Counted from the stretch's first letter, positions 1 to 8,318 are shown. The stretch: DNA of 64,000 nt from Streptomyces tailanensis (GCF_008386495.1 NZ_VTHJ01000002.1:175128-239127), one strand, 5' to 3'. A program made the numbers and translations. Notes: generated by a model from the sequence alone, not told the origin.

Positions 1-61
1 CGCAGGTGGAGACGGCTGCCAGGCCCGCCCCGACGACGGCGACGCTCCGTGGGACGCTCAT
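1..61 (-). CDS. Ferredoxin reductase, N-terminal fragment (runs off window)
   Basis: Only the first 20 codons are inside the window. They begin with ATG at 61 and encode a hydrophobic beta-strand followed by the dinucleotide-binding glycine motif VVGAGLAA, which is what the N-terminus of an FAD/NAD-dependent ferredoxin reductase looks like. The start codon overlaps the stop of the upstream Rieske ferredoxin (ATGA, 58-61), so the two are translationally coupled. The role as electron entry point to the neighbouring Rieske oxygenase is inferred from this gene order; any FAD-binding oxidoreductase would give the same 20 residues. Confidence 0.6.
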   Translation of the reverse strand, partial: MSVPRSVAVVGAGLAAVSTC

Positions 62-402
62 CCGGCGGCCTCCTGACCGGGGTGCAGCCAGACGCCGCCG
101 TCGCGGACCTCGACCCGATGGGTGCGCACGGCGACGGTGGCGGGCATGCACTGCGGTTCCCCGGACTTGAGGCAGAAACGGGCGCTGTGCAGCGGGCACT
201 CCACCTCCCCGTCCTCGATCCAGCCGTCGGAGAGCGAGGCCTGGCCGTGCGAACAGGTGTCGTCCAGGGCGTAATAGGCGCCGCCGTCGTGGAAGACGGC
301 GATGGCATCGCCGTGCCCGGTCGTCTCGGCGGGCACCTTCAGCGCCTCGCCGTCCTCGATGTCACCGATGGCGGCGACACGAACAGCGCTGTTGGTCATC
401 AT
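58..402 (-). CDS. Rieske [2Fe-2S] ferredoxin of an aromatic oxygenase system
   Basis: The predicted protein has 114 residues, the usual size of a stand-alone Rieske ferredoxin. The cluster-binding motif is complete: C50-x-H52 followed by C69-x2-H72. There is no signal peptide or membrane segment, so it is a soluble electron carrier, most likely passing electrons from the reductase that follows to the oxygenase alpha subunit that precedes it. Two adjacent ATG codons (402 and 399) can serve as start. The first overlaps the TGA of the oxygenase gene, so coupling is tight either way. The same frame stays open far upstream inside the oxygenase gene, but that extension is a shadow. A free-standing ferredoxin of unrelated use is possible but unlikely in this order. 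Confidence 0.88.
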   Translation of the reverse strand: MMTNSAVRVAAIGDIEDGEALKVPAETTGHGDAIAVFHDGGAYYALDDTCSHGQASLSDGWIEDGEVECPLHSARFCLKSGEPQCMPATVAVRTHRVEVRDGGVWLHPGQEAAG

Positions 403-1694
403 CGTGTGTCCTTCTCGTGCCAGGCGGGCGTGTTCATCAGGTCGCGCCAGCGGGCGTAGAAACCGCGGGCGGCGCCGTCGCTGTAGAGACGGCCGGTGGT
501 GCCGGGATGGACACCGTCCTCCTCCTGAAGGCCCAGCCCCATCTGGTAGTTGAGGGTCATCGAGCCGGCCACGAAGCCATGCGCGGTGGCCTGGCACTCC
601 GACCAGTTCTCGCCGTCGTCCTGCTCGAAGATGCCGGTCGGCCCGAAGGTGCGCAGGTTGTAGATCCGCTGGGCGTCCTTGACCTCCTCCGGCATCGACT
701 TGTCGACGAGCGTCCACGCCCACACCTCCATCCGGTCCGGGCCCTTGGGATGCCAGACACGGATGGAGCCGTTGACCGGCAGGTAGGAGAAGTTGGGGAA
801 GACGGTGCCGTGGCCGGTCGTCATAGGACCCTCGACGCGGGCGTCGCCGAGGCGGTCGCGCAGGGCCTCGTAGTCGTACCAGTCGTGCACGACCCGGTCG
901 TCGAAACGGCTCTTCGGGTGAGTGGGGAAGCCGTGGCCGTGGCCCAGCGGGTCGGTGTACTGCCGGCCCGGCGTCTGCACGATCTCCGTCTTGGGCCCCT
1001 TGCCGGTGGGTGACATGACCATCAGCGCGGAAGCGTGCGAGATGTTCACGTGGTACCAGTCGGAGGCGAACTGCTCGGCGGCGAGCTTCCAGTTGCCCTC
1101 CAGCACCCACTTGTGGACGCCGCCCACGACCTCGGTGCCCTCCGGGTCCCGTTCCAGCATGGCGTCCAGGTACCAGACCAGCCCGCCCAGCGCCTCCACC
1201 AGCGGCGGCGCCTCCGGGTTCCAGGTCGCGAACACGAGCCCCTTGTACGTATCCAGCTGCGCGACCTCGATCAGGCCCCACCGCTCCTGCTCGAAGTGGG
1301 CCGGATAGTCACCGCCGTTGGGCACGTTGATCAGTTTCCCGGAGGTGTCGTACGACCAGCCGTGGTAGCTGCAGGTGAACGCCTTCGTCGCGCCCGCGTC
1401 GGCCCGGCAGACCCGCATGCCCCGGTGGCGGCATGCGTTGAGGAAAGCCCGCAGCTTCCGGTCACGGCCCATCGTCACGATCACCGGATCCTCACCCATG
1501 TACGTGGTGAAGAAGTCCCCGGGCTTCTTGAACTGGCTCTCGTGCGCGAGGAACAGCCAGCTCGGCGCGAAGACACGACGCAGCTCCTGCCGGTAGAGGC
1601 CGGCGTCACTGAAGATCGTCCGGTTGATCAGGCCGTGGTCGAGGTCGAAGTAGGGGCCGACGTCGACGTACGGCTCACGGTGTCGCTGCTGCAT
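399..1694 (-). CDS. Rieske non-haem iron oxygenase, alpha (catalytic) subunit
   Basis: This 431-residue protein has the two domains of ring-hydroxylating oxygenase alpha subunits. The N-terminal Rieske centre is C88-x-H90...C108-x2-H111. The catalytic domain carries the mononuclear iron motif D212-x2-H215-x4-H220, and the stretch IFEQDDGENW is where the third (Asp) ligand usually lies. The enzyme would add O2 to an aromatic or related substrate using electrons from the ferredoxin and reductase encoded downstream. No beta-subunit gene follows, so it may be a homo-oligomeric alpha-only oxygenase, or the beta gene may lie elsewhere. It is divergent from an IclR gene, a typical arrangement for an inducible catabolic operon. 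The substrate cannot be read from the sequence. Confidence 0.93.
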   Translation of the reverse strand: MQQRHREPYVDVGPYFDLDHGLINRTIFSDAGLYRQELRRVFAPSWLFLAHESQFKKPGDFFTTYMGEDPVIVTMGRDRKLRAFLNACRHRGMRVCRADAGATKAFTCSYHGWSYDTSGKLINVPNGGDYPAHFEQERWGLIEVAQLDTYKGLVFATWNPEAPPLVEALGGLVWYLDAMLERDPEGTEVVGGVHKWVLEGNWKLAAEQFASDWYHVNISHASALMVMSPTGKGPKTEIVQTPGRQYTDPLGHGHGFPTHPKSRFDDRVVHDWYDYEALRDRLGDARVEGPMTTGHGTVFPNFSYLPVNGSIRVWHPKGPDRMEVWAWTLVDKSMPEEVKDAQRIYNLRTFGPTGIFEQDDGENWSECQATAHGFVAGSMTLNYQMGLGLQEEDGVHPGTTGRLYSDGAARGFYARWRDLMNTPAWHEKDTR

Positions 1695-1795
1695 GGGCCC
1701 AGCAGACGTTGCCCGGCGACGTCCTGCCCAGTCGTCGTGCCGGGATGTGGAACGGGAGCCCGACCCGTTTACAACCCGAAAACGGTCACCTACAT

Positions 1796-1809
1796 TGGAC
1801 GCGCGTCCA
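1796..1809. promoter_or_regulatory. Perfect 14-bp palindrome, candidate IclR operator
   Basis: The sequence TGGACGCGCGTCCA reads the same on both strands, and a related half-site (AGGACGCG) follows at 1817-1824 across an AT-rich patch. It lies in the only space between the divergent oxygenase (start 1694) and IclR (start 1854) genes. That is where an IclR regulator would bind to control both transcripts. The palindrome is seen directly; the binding protein is inferred. Confidence 0.55.
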
Positions 1810-1853
1810 TTTTAATAGGACGCGGGTCGTCGTGATCGTCATCGGAGCGCGCC

Positions 1854-2642
1854 ATGCCACTCAACACCTCACCGGAACAGCAGACCGCCGTCGACAAGGC
1901 GCTCACCCTCCTGAAGTCCCTCGCCGAGCTGGAGGGGGAGATCGGTGTCAGCGAGCTGGCCCGCCGTAACCGGATGAGCAAGTCGACGACCTTCAGGCTG
2001 CTGGGCATCCTCCAGCGCAACGACCTCGTCGAGCGGGTCGGCAGCGACTACCGGCTGGGCGCCCGGCTCTTCGACATCGGCAGCCGGGCCTACGGCCCCA
2101 CCACCCCGCTGCTCCAGGAGCGGCTGCTGCCGCATCTGGCGGACCTGTACGAACTGACCCACGAGACCGTGCACCTGGCCGTGCTCCACGGCACGGACAT
2201 CGTCTACGTCAACAAGCTCCACGGCCACCGGGCGGCCCGCTCGCCGTCCCGGATCGGCGCCCGGCTGCCCGCCTACTGCACGGGAGTCGGCAAGGCCCTC
2301 CTCGCGTTCGACCACGACGCCGCCGAGGCGGCCGTCGCGGCGGGGCTGACCGCGCGCACCGAGTACACGCTCGCCGACCCCGACCGTTTCCGGGCCGACC
2401 TGCGCCGTATCCGCCAGGACGGCATCGCCTACGACCGTCAGGAAGCCGTCCTCGGCCTCACCTGCGTCGCCGTGCCGATCATGGGACCCGCCGGCCGTCC
2501 CGTGGCGGCCCTCTCCATCGCGGGCGCCGACCGACGCTTCGACCCCGCCCGCTACGCCCCCGCCCTGCGCCGGGTGGCCTTCGAAGCGGGACGTACGATC
2601 ACCGCGGCCAAAGCCCGGCAGGCGGTGCCGGCCGGGGCCTGA
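1854..2642 (+). CDS. IclR-family transcriptional regulator
   Basis: The 262-residue protein has an N-terminal winged helix-turn-helix (about residues 10-70, with ELARRNRMSKSTTFRLL as the recognition region). It is followed by the IclR effector-binding domain (about 85-255), including the conserved segment around GARLPAYCTGVGKALLA. IclR proteins bind small catabolic intermediates and repress or activate a neighbouring operon. The obvious target is the divergent Rieske oxygenase operon, through the palindrome at 1796-1809. The ATG at 1854 is the only sensible start given the domain boundaries. The effector is unknown. Confidence 0.93.
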   Translation: MPLNTSPEQQTAVDKALTLLKSLAELEGEIGVSELARRNRMSKSTTFRLLGILQRNDLVERVGSDYRLGARLFDIGSRAYGPTTPLLQERLLPHLADLYELTHETVHLAVLHGTDIVYVNKLHGHRAARSPSRIGARLPAYCTGVGKALLAFDHDAAEAAVAAGLTARTEYTLADPDRFRADLRRIRQDGIAYDRQEAVLGLTCVAVPIMGPAGRPVAALSIAGADRRFDPARYAPALRRVAFEAGRTITAAKARQAVPAGA

Positions 2643-2684
2643 CGCGTACAAGAGAGGCGAGTCGCACCGGCCCTCCCCCGGCGC

Positions 2685-3305
2685 TCAGTGCCGGCTACCG
2701 CCATGGGTACGGGTGACGGTCGCCCCGCCGGTGCCGGTCTGCACACGCGGCACACTCACCACGATGTGCACCAGGCTCTCGCCGTCCAACGACTCGTACA
2801 CATGCGGTCGGTCGCCGGGATAGCGCACGAAGTCACCTGCCGACAGCTCCACCGGGCTGTCGGCCGGCCCCACGCGCACCCGGCCGCTGATGACGTACAG
2901 ATGCTCCAGGGTGCCCACCGGGTGCGGCTCCGAGGGCGTGGCCGCACCCTCCGCGCCATCCACCGTCTCACCGATGCGCACCACGTAGTTCTCGATGACA
3001 CCGGATCCGTAGATGTGATCCAGTTCGCGGGCCTCGTAGCCGCTGTGACGCTGCCAGACTCCCTCGTCGCCTCGCTGCACGGTCATCATCTGTTCGCGCT
3101 CGGCCACGAGCCGGGTGACCGGCACGCCGAGCGCGGCCGCGATGGAGAACAGGGTGTCCACCGTGGGGTTGCCCGTGCCCTGCTCCAGATTCGACAGGGT
3201 CTGCTTCGCCAGCCCCGCCTGCCGGGCCAGTTCGGCCAGCGACAGACCGCGCTGCTCTCTGAGAAGGCGCACGTTCCGCGCCACCACGGTGTTTCCTGAG
3301 GCCAC
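2685..3305 (-). CDS. XRE-cupin transcriptional regulator
   Basis: The first 70 residues form a Cro/C1-type helix-turn-helix (LSLAELARQAGLAKQTLSNLE). The C-terminal half (about 110-190) is a cupin barrel with the TLEHLYVISGRVRVG and AGDFVRYPGDRPHVYE strands. This HTH-cupin pairing is the MalR/PuuR type of small regulator that senses a metabolite in the cupin. The gene starts with GTG and is divergent from the MHS transporter at 3471 across 165 bp, so control of that transporter is the simplest inference. There is no membrane segment. At 206 residues it is a normal full length for this family. Confidence 0.9.
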   Translation of the reverse strand: MASGNTVVARNVRLLREQRGLSLAELARQAGLAKQTLSNLEQGTGNPTVDTLFSIAAALGVPVTRLVAEREQMMTVQRGDEGVWQRHSGYEARELDHIYGSGVIENYVVRIGETVDGAEGAATPSEPHPVGTLEHLYVISGRVRVGPADSPVELSAGDFVRYPGDRPHVYESLDGESLVHIVVSVPRVQTGTGGATVTRTHGGSRH

Positions 3306-3470
3306 GCCACCACTCTAGGTCACAACGCGGCCGCCTCCCGTGTGCCGGAGGACGGCACGACCGCGTGCGCGACTCCCGGTCAGGCGTCACCTTTCTCCGC
3401 ACCAAGTCCCCGCTGTGGTGTGGATCACCGGCATCCGACGCCGCAGTTCGAACCGGAAGTGAGCCGCTCC

Positions 3471-4829
3471 ATGTCCGAATCCGTCAGACCGCTCACCCAC
3501 CCCGACACCGGCCCGAGCGACAAGAGCAGCGGCAAGGCCGGCGCCACGCCCGGTGACAAGCGCACGGTGTCGCGGGTCGCCGTCGCGAGTCTCATCGGAA
3601 CCACGGTCGAGTACTACGACTTCGCGGTGTACGGCACCGCCGCCGCGCTCGTCCTCGGCCCGGCCTTCTTCCCGTCCGGCAGCGGCACGGTCCAGACCCT
3701 CGCCGCGTTCCTCACCTTCGCGGCGGCGTTCCTGGCCCGCCCCGTGGGCGTCGTCCTGTTCGGCACCATCGGCGACCGGCTCGGGCGCAAGCGGGCGCTG
3801 GTCGTCTCCCTGCTGCTGATGGGCGTGGCGACGGTCGGGGTCGGGCTGCTGCCGACGTACGAGACGGCCGGAATTCTTGCCCCCGTCCTCCTTGTGACGC
3901 TCCGTCTGTTGCAGGGCGTCAGCATGGGCGGTGAGTGGGGCGGGGCGGTGCTGCTGGCCGCCGAGCACGCGCCGCCGGGGCGGCGGGCGATGTTCGCCTC
4001 GATCCCCCAGGCCGGTCCACTGCTGGGCTTCCTGCTGTCCAGCGCCGTGATTCTGCCGACCCTGTCGATCGCCGGCCGGGACGGCTTCGCGGCCGGAGCC
4101 TGGCGGGTGCCCTTCCTGCTGAGCGCGCTGCTGATCGTCATCGGACTGTGGGTGCGTACGAGGGTCACCGAGTCGCCGGTGTTCGCCGAGCGTGGCCGCG
4201 ACAAGGGTGCGGCGCCCCGGTTCCCGCTCGGCACTCTGCTGAAGGAGCACCCGGGCCGGCTGCTGCTCGGCATCGGTACGGCGGTCGGTGGCTCGTCGGT
4301 CTACTACCTGACGGTCGTCTACAGCCTGTCGTACGGCCCGAAGGCCCTCGGTATCTCGCAGAGCACGATGCTGGCCGCCGCGAGCGTGGGCGCCGCCGCC
4401 GCTGCCGCCGCTACGGTTCCCGCCGCGCGGCTGGCCGACCGGGTGGGCAGACGGCCGGTGATCCTGGCGGGCGCGATCGGCTGTGTGGTGTGGGCGCTGC
4501 CCATGTTCGGGGCGCTGAACACCCGTAACGGGCTCGTCATCACGGGGGCGTTCACGATCGGCCTGGTGCTGTTCACGCTGATGTTCGCGCCGATCGCGGC
4601 GTTCCTGCCGGAGCTGTTCCCGGCCCGGCTGCGCTACACGGGCGCCTCCGCCACGTTCATCCTCGCCAACACGCTCGGCGGTGGCTTCGCCCCGCTGGTC
4701 GCCACCTGGCTGAACAGCCACTGGGCGTCGCCGCTCGCGCTGGGGGTCTACGCGGGCGGGCTGTGCCTGGTCAGCCTGGGGTGTGTGCTGGCCCTGCCGG
4801 AGACCCGGGACGGGGACTTCGACAGCTGA
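3471..4829 (+). CDS. MFS transporter of the metabolite:H+ symporter (MHS) type
   Basis: Starting at the ATG after a GGAAGTGAG-like ribosome site, the protein has 452 residues and about 12 hydrophobic segments. It opens with the hallmark TTVEYYDFAVYGTAAALV helix and has the loop motif GDRLGRKR between helices 2 and 3. Both are typical of MHS-family importers of organic acids such as shikimate, alpha-ketoglutarate or aromatic acids. An upstream in-frame extension to 3342 lacks a ribosome site and homology-like sequence. It lies between regulators of catabolic genes, so import of an aromatic or organic acid is plausible. The substrate is not determinable. Confidence 0.88.
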   Translation: MSESVRPLTHPDTGPSDKSSGKAGATPGDKRTVSRVAVASLIGTTVEYYDFAVYGTAAALVLGPAFFPSGSGTVQTLAAFLTFAAAFLARPVGVVLFGTIGDRLGRKRALVVSLLLMGVATVGVGLLPTYETAGILAPVLLVTLRLLQGVSMGGEWGGAVLLAAEHAPPGRRAMFASIPQAGPLLGFLLSSAVILPTLSIAGRDGFAAGAWRVPFLLSALLIVIGLWVRTRVTESPVFAERGRDKGAAPRFPLGTLLKEHPGRLLLGIGTAVGGSSVYYLTVVYSLSYGPKALGISQSTMLAAASVGAAAAAAATVPAARLADRVGRRPVILAGAIGCVVWALPMFGALNTRNGLVITGAFTIGLVLFTLMFAPIAAFLPELFPARLRYTGASATFILANTLGGGFAPLVATWLNSHWASPLALGVYAGGLCLVSLGCVLALPETRDGDFDS

Positions 4830-4835
4830 CCGGCG

Positions 4836-4885
4836 CCGACGCCCCGGAGACCGTCAGCATCGGCCGACGGTCTCCGGGGCGTCGG
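4836..4885. terminator. Strong bidirectional hairpin between convergent genes
   Basis: A perfect 20-bp inverted repeat (4836-4855 with 4866-4885) encloses a 10-nt loop. It lies just after the stop of the MHS transporter and contains the stop codon (4854-4856) and last codons of the convergent phosphatase gene. There is no U-tract, as is usual for GC-rich actinobacterial terminators. Confidence 0.75.
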
Positions 4886-7268
4886 GAAGTGTCTGTTCGG
4901 CCCAGATGGTCTTGCCGGTGCGGGTGTGGCGGCTGCCCCAGCGCTGGGTGAGCTGGGCGACGAGCAGGAGGCCGCGGCCGCCCTCGTCGAAGGCGCGGGC
5001 CCGCCTCATATGGGGGGCTGTGCTGCTGGAGTCGGAGACTTCGCAGATGAGGCTGGTGTCGCGGATCAGCCGCAGCTGGATGGGGGGTTCGCCGTAGCGG
5101 ATGGCGTTGGTGACCAGTTCGCTGACGACGAGTTCGGTGACGAAGGCGACGTCCTCCAGCTGCCAGGCGGCGAGTTGGTCGCAGGTCAGCTTGCGGGCCT
5201 GGGCGACGAAGGTGGGGTCGGCGGGGACGTCCCAGGTGGCGACCTGGCCGGCGTCGAGGGCCTGGGTCCGGGCCAGGAGCAGGGCGACGTCGTCGGCGGG
5301 GCGGTCCGTCAGCAGGCCCTTCAGGATCCCGTCGCAGGTCTCCTCCAGGGGGCGGCCCGTGCCGCCGAGGCTCCGCCTCAGCAGGGCGAGTCCGTCGTCC
5401 AGGTCGCGGTCGGGGGCCTGGACGAGGCCGTCGGTGTAGAGGGCGAGCACGCTGCCCTCGGGGACGTCGAACTCGGCGGTCTCGAAGGGCAGACCTCCCA
5501 GGCCCAGCGGTGGCCCGGTCGGCAGGTCGAGGAACTCGGCGGTGCCGTCCGGGGCGACCAGGGCGGGCGGCGGATGGCCGGCCCTGGCCATGGAGCAGCG
5601 GCGCGAGACCGGGTCGTAGACGGCGTACAGGCAGGTGGCCCCGATCTCGCCAGGGCCGTCCGGGTCCGGGTCCAGGTCTTCGGAGGCGCCCGTCCTCGAC
5701 TCGGCGTCCAGGCGCAGCACGATGTCGTCGAGCCGGGTGAGCAGCTCGTCCGGCGCCAGGTCGACGTCGGCCAGGGTGCGCACGGCGGTGCGGAGCCGGC
5801 CCATGGTGGCGGACGCCTGCACGCCGTGGCCCACGACGTCCCCGACCACGAGCGCGACCCGGGCTCCGGACAGCGGGATGACGTCGAACCAGTCGCCGCC
5901 GATGCCGGCCCGGGAGCTCGCCGGCAGGTAGCGGGAGGCGACCTCGACGGCCGCCTGCCGGGGCGCCTGGTGGCGCAGGACGCTGCGTTGCAGTTGGAGC
6001 GCGAGGGCGTGTTCGCGGGTGTAGCGGCGGGCGTTGTCGACGCATACGGCGGCGCGGGACGCGAGTTCCTCGGCGAGCAGCAGGTCGTCCTCGCCGAAGG
6101 GCTCCGCTGTGCGGTGGCGGGCGAGGATCGACAGGCCGAGGGTGACACCGCGGGCGCGCAGCGGGACCGCCATCGCCGAGTGGATGCCATGGGTCTCGAT
6201 GCTGCGGGCGCGTTCCGTCGAGCCATCCGCCCACCGCTGCCGATCGGCGTCGTCGGCCGCGTACAGCACACCTCGGCCGGTGGTCAGCGCGCGGCCCGGC
6301 GTCGAGTCCTCCGCGTAGGTGTGTCGGCTGCCGACCGGGATCACGGCCTCGGGGCAGCCTTCCAGCACGGACCTCTGGGCGGTACGGCGGAAGAGCACAG
6401 GGCCATCGGCACCGGGCGAGGGGGGCGCTTCCTCACCGGCGAGCACCGGGTCCAGCAGGTCCACGATGACGAAGTCGGCGAAGTAGTCCGTGCAGACCTC
6501 CGCCAGCTCCTCGGCGGTGCGGGTCACGTCCAGCGTGGAGCCGATCCGGGTGGTGGACTCGTTGAGCATGCTCAGCCGCCGCCGGGCCAGGAACTGCTCG
6601 GTGCTGTCCATCGCCGCCAGGCACATCCCCCGCACCTCGCCGACGTCGTCCCGCAGCGGGCTGAGGGAGACCAGCCAGGCGTGCTCCCGGGACTCACCGG
6701 GCGCGCGCAGCCACGCCTCGTACGGCAGGGGCTCGCCCGTGCGCAGTACGCGCCCCAAGGCGTCGCCGATCCCCGCGAAGCCCGGCAGCTTGCGCGTGCC
6801 GTCGGCCGACTCCCCCACCCGGCGGCCCAGCAGCTCCCGCTCCGGTCTGCCCATCACCTCTTCCATGGCGGAGTTCGCGGACACGGCGAGCCCGTCCTGG
6901 TCGAAGATCGCCATCGGTACGGGGAACTGCTCCAGGGCCCACCGTCGCAGCCGTGCCGTCGGTTCCGGCACCGTGGCCGTGAGGAACCATTGGGTCTCCC
7001 CCGCCGAGTCCAGCAGCGGATGCGCCGCCAGCTCCAGCTCCACGGGGTGGCCGTCCCGGTGCCGTACGTGAACCGTGCCGCGCCATTCGCCCGGCTCGGT
7101 GAGGCTGCGGAGGGCCGAGGCCGGAAGGGTGTCGCCGAGCAGCTCGGCCGCCGGGCGGCCGATGACCTCCCCGGGCTCGTGTCCGAGCAGGCGGCGGGCG
7201 TCGGCGCTCCAGGCGACGACCAGCCCCCTGGCGTCGATCGCGGCCGAAGCGACACCGTGCTCGCCCAT
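4854..7268 (-). CDS. PAS-PAS-GAF-SpoIIE phosphatase with C-terminal anti-sigma-type ATPase domain
   Basis: The start was set at the ATG at 7268 because AGAAGGA sits just upstream; a GTG ten codons earlier lacks one. The 804 residues run PAS (about 10-110), second PAS (about 115-230, with IFDQDGLAVSANSAMEE), GAF (about 240-410), PP2C-type SpoIIE phosphatase (about 430-650, with IGGDWFDVIPLSG and VVGDVVGHG) and an HATPase_c kinase-like domain (about 660-795, with ELVTNAIRYG). Such proteins dephosphorylate anti-sigma-factor antagonists and may also act as the anti-sigma kinase, linking a sensed signal to an alternative sigma factor. It has no membrane segment. The last codons lie in a terminator stem. 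A paralogue with a different sensor half lies at 51372-54230. Confidence 0.92.
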   Translation of the reverse strand: MGEHGVASAAIDARGLVVAWSADARRLLGHEPGEVIGRPAAELLGDTLPASALRSLTEPGEWRGTVHVRHRDGHPVELELAAHPLLDSAGETQWFLTATVPEPTARLRRWALEQFPVPMAIFDQDGLAVSANSAMEEVMGRPERELLGRRVGESADGTRKLPGFAGIGDALGRVLRTGEPLPYEAWLRAPGESREHAWLVSLSPLRDDVGEVRGMCLAAMDSTEQFLARRRLSMLNESTTRIGSTLDVTRTAEELAEVCTDYFADFVIVDLLDPVLAGEEAPPSPGADGPVLFRRTAQRSVLEGCPEAVIPVGSRHTYAEDSTPGRALTTGRGVLYAADDADRQRWADGSTERARSIETHGIHSAMAVPLRARGVTLGLSILARHRTAEPFGEDDLLLAEELASRAAVCVDNARRYTREHALALQLQRSVLRHQAPRQAAVEVASRYLPASSRAGIGGDWFDVIPLSGARVALVVGDVVGHGVQASATMGRLRTAVRTLADVDLAPDELLTRLDDIVLRLDAESRTGASEDLDPDPDGPGEIGATCLYAVYDPVSRRCSMARAGHPPPALVAPDGTAEFLDLPTGPPLGLGGLPFETAEFDVPEGSVLALYTDGLVQAPDRDLDDGLALLRRSLGGTGRPLEETCDGILKGLLTDRPADDVALLLARTQALDAGQVATWDVPADPTFVAQARKLTCDQLAAWQLEDVAFVTELVVSELVTNAIRYGEPPIQLRLIRDTSLICEVSDSSSTAPHMRRARAFDEGGRGLLLVAQLTQRWGSRHTRTGKTIWAEQTLPDAPETVGRC

Positions 7269-7290
7269 CGTTCCTTCTCTCCACCCGCCC

Positions 7291-7440
7291 GGAGTCACCG
7301 TCGGTGAACTCCCGGATCAACTGCACGGCAGTACGTTCAGAGTTCATTGTGCGCCGGGCGCACCACGCAGCGTGCGCGACTGCGCGCAATGCTCCGGCCA
7401 GAGGTACGGCGTATCGGACCACCTCCGTCCGAAACGGACG
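7291..7440. promoter_or_regulatory. Palindrome-rich upstream region of the phosphatase gene
   Basis: Three inverted repeats lie in this gene-free stretch: GGAGTCACCG/CGGTGAACTCC at 7291-7312, GTGCGCC-G-GGCGCAC at 7349-7363, and CGTCCG-AAA-CGGACG at 7426-7440. The first sits about 20 bp before the phosphatase start and could be an operator. I see no convincing -35/-10 pair. The functional assignment is inference. Confidence 0.35.
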
Positions 7441-7450
7441 CACGAGGTCG

Positions 7451-7532
7451 CTAGGCCCTGTCGTCACATTCACGTCTGCCGAGCGACGCCATGCACGCTC
7501 CCCCACTCTCGTAATGTGACGACAGGACCTAG
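7451..7532. mobile_element. MITE-like element with 16-bp terminal inverted repeats and CTAG flanks
   Basis: The left end GCCCTGTCGTCACATT (7455-7470) and right end (7513-7528) are inverted copies with one mismatch. They enclose 42 bp and are flanked on both sides by CTAG, as expected of a 4-bp target duplication. The 74-bp core is far too short for a transposase, so this would be a non-autonomous derivative of an insertion sequence, possibly IS5-like given the CTAG target (from memory of that family). The right-hand CTAG supplies the stop codon of the MarR gene next to it. As RNA the element would also fold into a hairpin. Confidence 0.6.
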
Positions 7533-8041
7533 CGGCGACGCCACGGCAGCACCTGGCGGTCGTCCCCGGCGGTGTCCGCGCGCTGGAGGGCGTCGGTGAT
7601 CGCCTCGCCGATCTCCGCGAGTTGGACGACCTGCTCCGGGGTCAGCACATCGAACACGGCCCGGCGTACGGCCTCCACATGGCCTGGGGCCGCGTGTTCC
7701 AGCAGGTCCTGCCCGTGTGCGGTGAGGACGGCGAGCTGGTTGCGGCGGTTGGCGGGGTCCTCCCGGCGGTCGACGTAACCGGCCTCCTGGAGCCGGGTCA
7801 CCGCATGGGTGAGCCGACTGCGGGTGATCTTCAGCCGCTCGGCCAGCTCCGACATGTTCAGCGTGTGCTCGGGGACCGCGGAGAGGTGGGCCAGCAGGAC
7901 GTAGTCCGTGTGCGTCACCCCCGCGTCCCGGCGGAGCTGCCGGTTGAGGTGGTCGGCCAGCAGCACGGAGAAGTCGTTGTAGGCCAGCCAGGCCCGCCGC
8001 TCCTCACTGTTGAGCCAGCGTGGCGAAGTGGTCATGGTCAC
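7529..8041 (-). CDS. MarR-family transcriptional regulator
   Basis: The 170-residue protein has the MarR winged helix-turn-helix in its middle (about 60-125: LNMSELAERLKITRSRLTHAVTRLQEAGYVDRREDP). That DR-x-D wing motif is characteristic. Flanking helices would form the dimer interface. It is divergent from the MFS transporter at 8319, the standard arrangement of a MarR repressor controlling an efflux pump. The stop codon lies in the CTAG flank of the MITE-like element at 7451-7532, so the C-terminal residues may have been altered by that insertion. The start may be the ATG at 8041 or the one two codons later. Confidence 0.92.
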   Translation of the reverse strand: MTMTTSPRWLNSEERRAWLAYNDFSVLLADHLNRQLRRDAGVTHTDYVLLAHLSAVPEHTLNMSELAERLKITRSRLTHAVTRLQEAGYVDRREDPANRRNQLAVLTAHGQDLLEHAAPGHVEAVRRAVFDVLTPEQVVQLAEIGEAITDALQRADTAGDDRQVLPWRRR

Positions 8042-8318
8042 ACCGTATCGGGTGGCGATTGAATTTTCACACGAGCCTCGGCGACCCGGAGAGCCTGGCT
8101 GGGTACGGACACGGCCTCATCCATGGTGTGGATGGCCCGGATACGGGATTCGGATCGCGCGGAGGATGGCGGCGGGGCGCCCGACCACCCCATAGTCGTC
8201 CCTACCCGCACGCCGCTGTCCGGACCAGCCGCCGCCGTGCGGCCATCCGCAGCATGCCGTGCGCCGAAGGCGCCAGTGAAAGGCATGCCCGCTCCCGACA
8301 CACGTCCCTGGAGTCGCC
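8042..8318. promoter_or_regulatory. Divergent promoter region of marR and MFS genes
   Basis: This 277-bp gene-free stretch contains an AT-rich patch with a short inverted repeat TGAA-TT-TTCA at 8060-8069, close to the MarR start. It is a reasonable place for autoregulation. The rest is GC-rich, with the near-repeated CCGGATACGGGATTCGGATC at 8137-8156. A CTGGAG ribosome site precedes the MFS start. No clear hexamers can be assigned. Confidence 0.35.

Noticed and set aside
4926..7307. 793-codon plus-strand open frame opposite the PAS/GAF/SpoIIE gene
   Set aside because: It is an antisense shadow caused by high GC third positions; composition is Gly/Ala/Arg-rich with no domain, and the minus-strand protein has clear domains.
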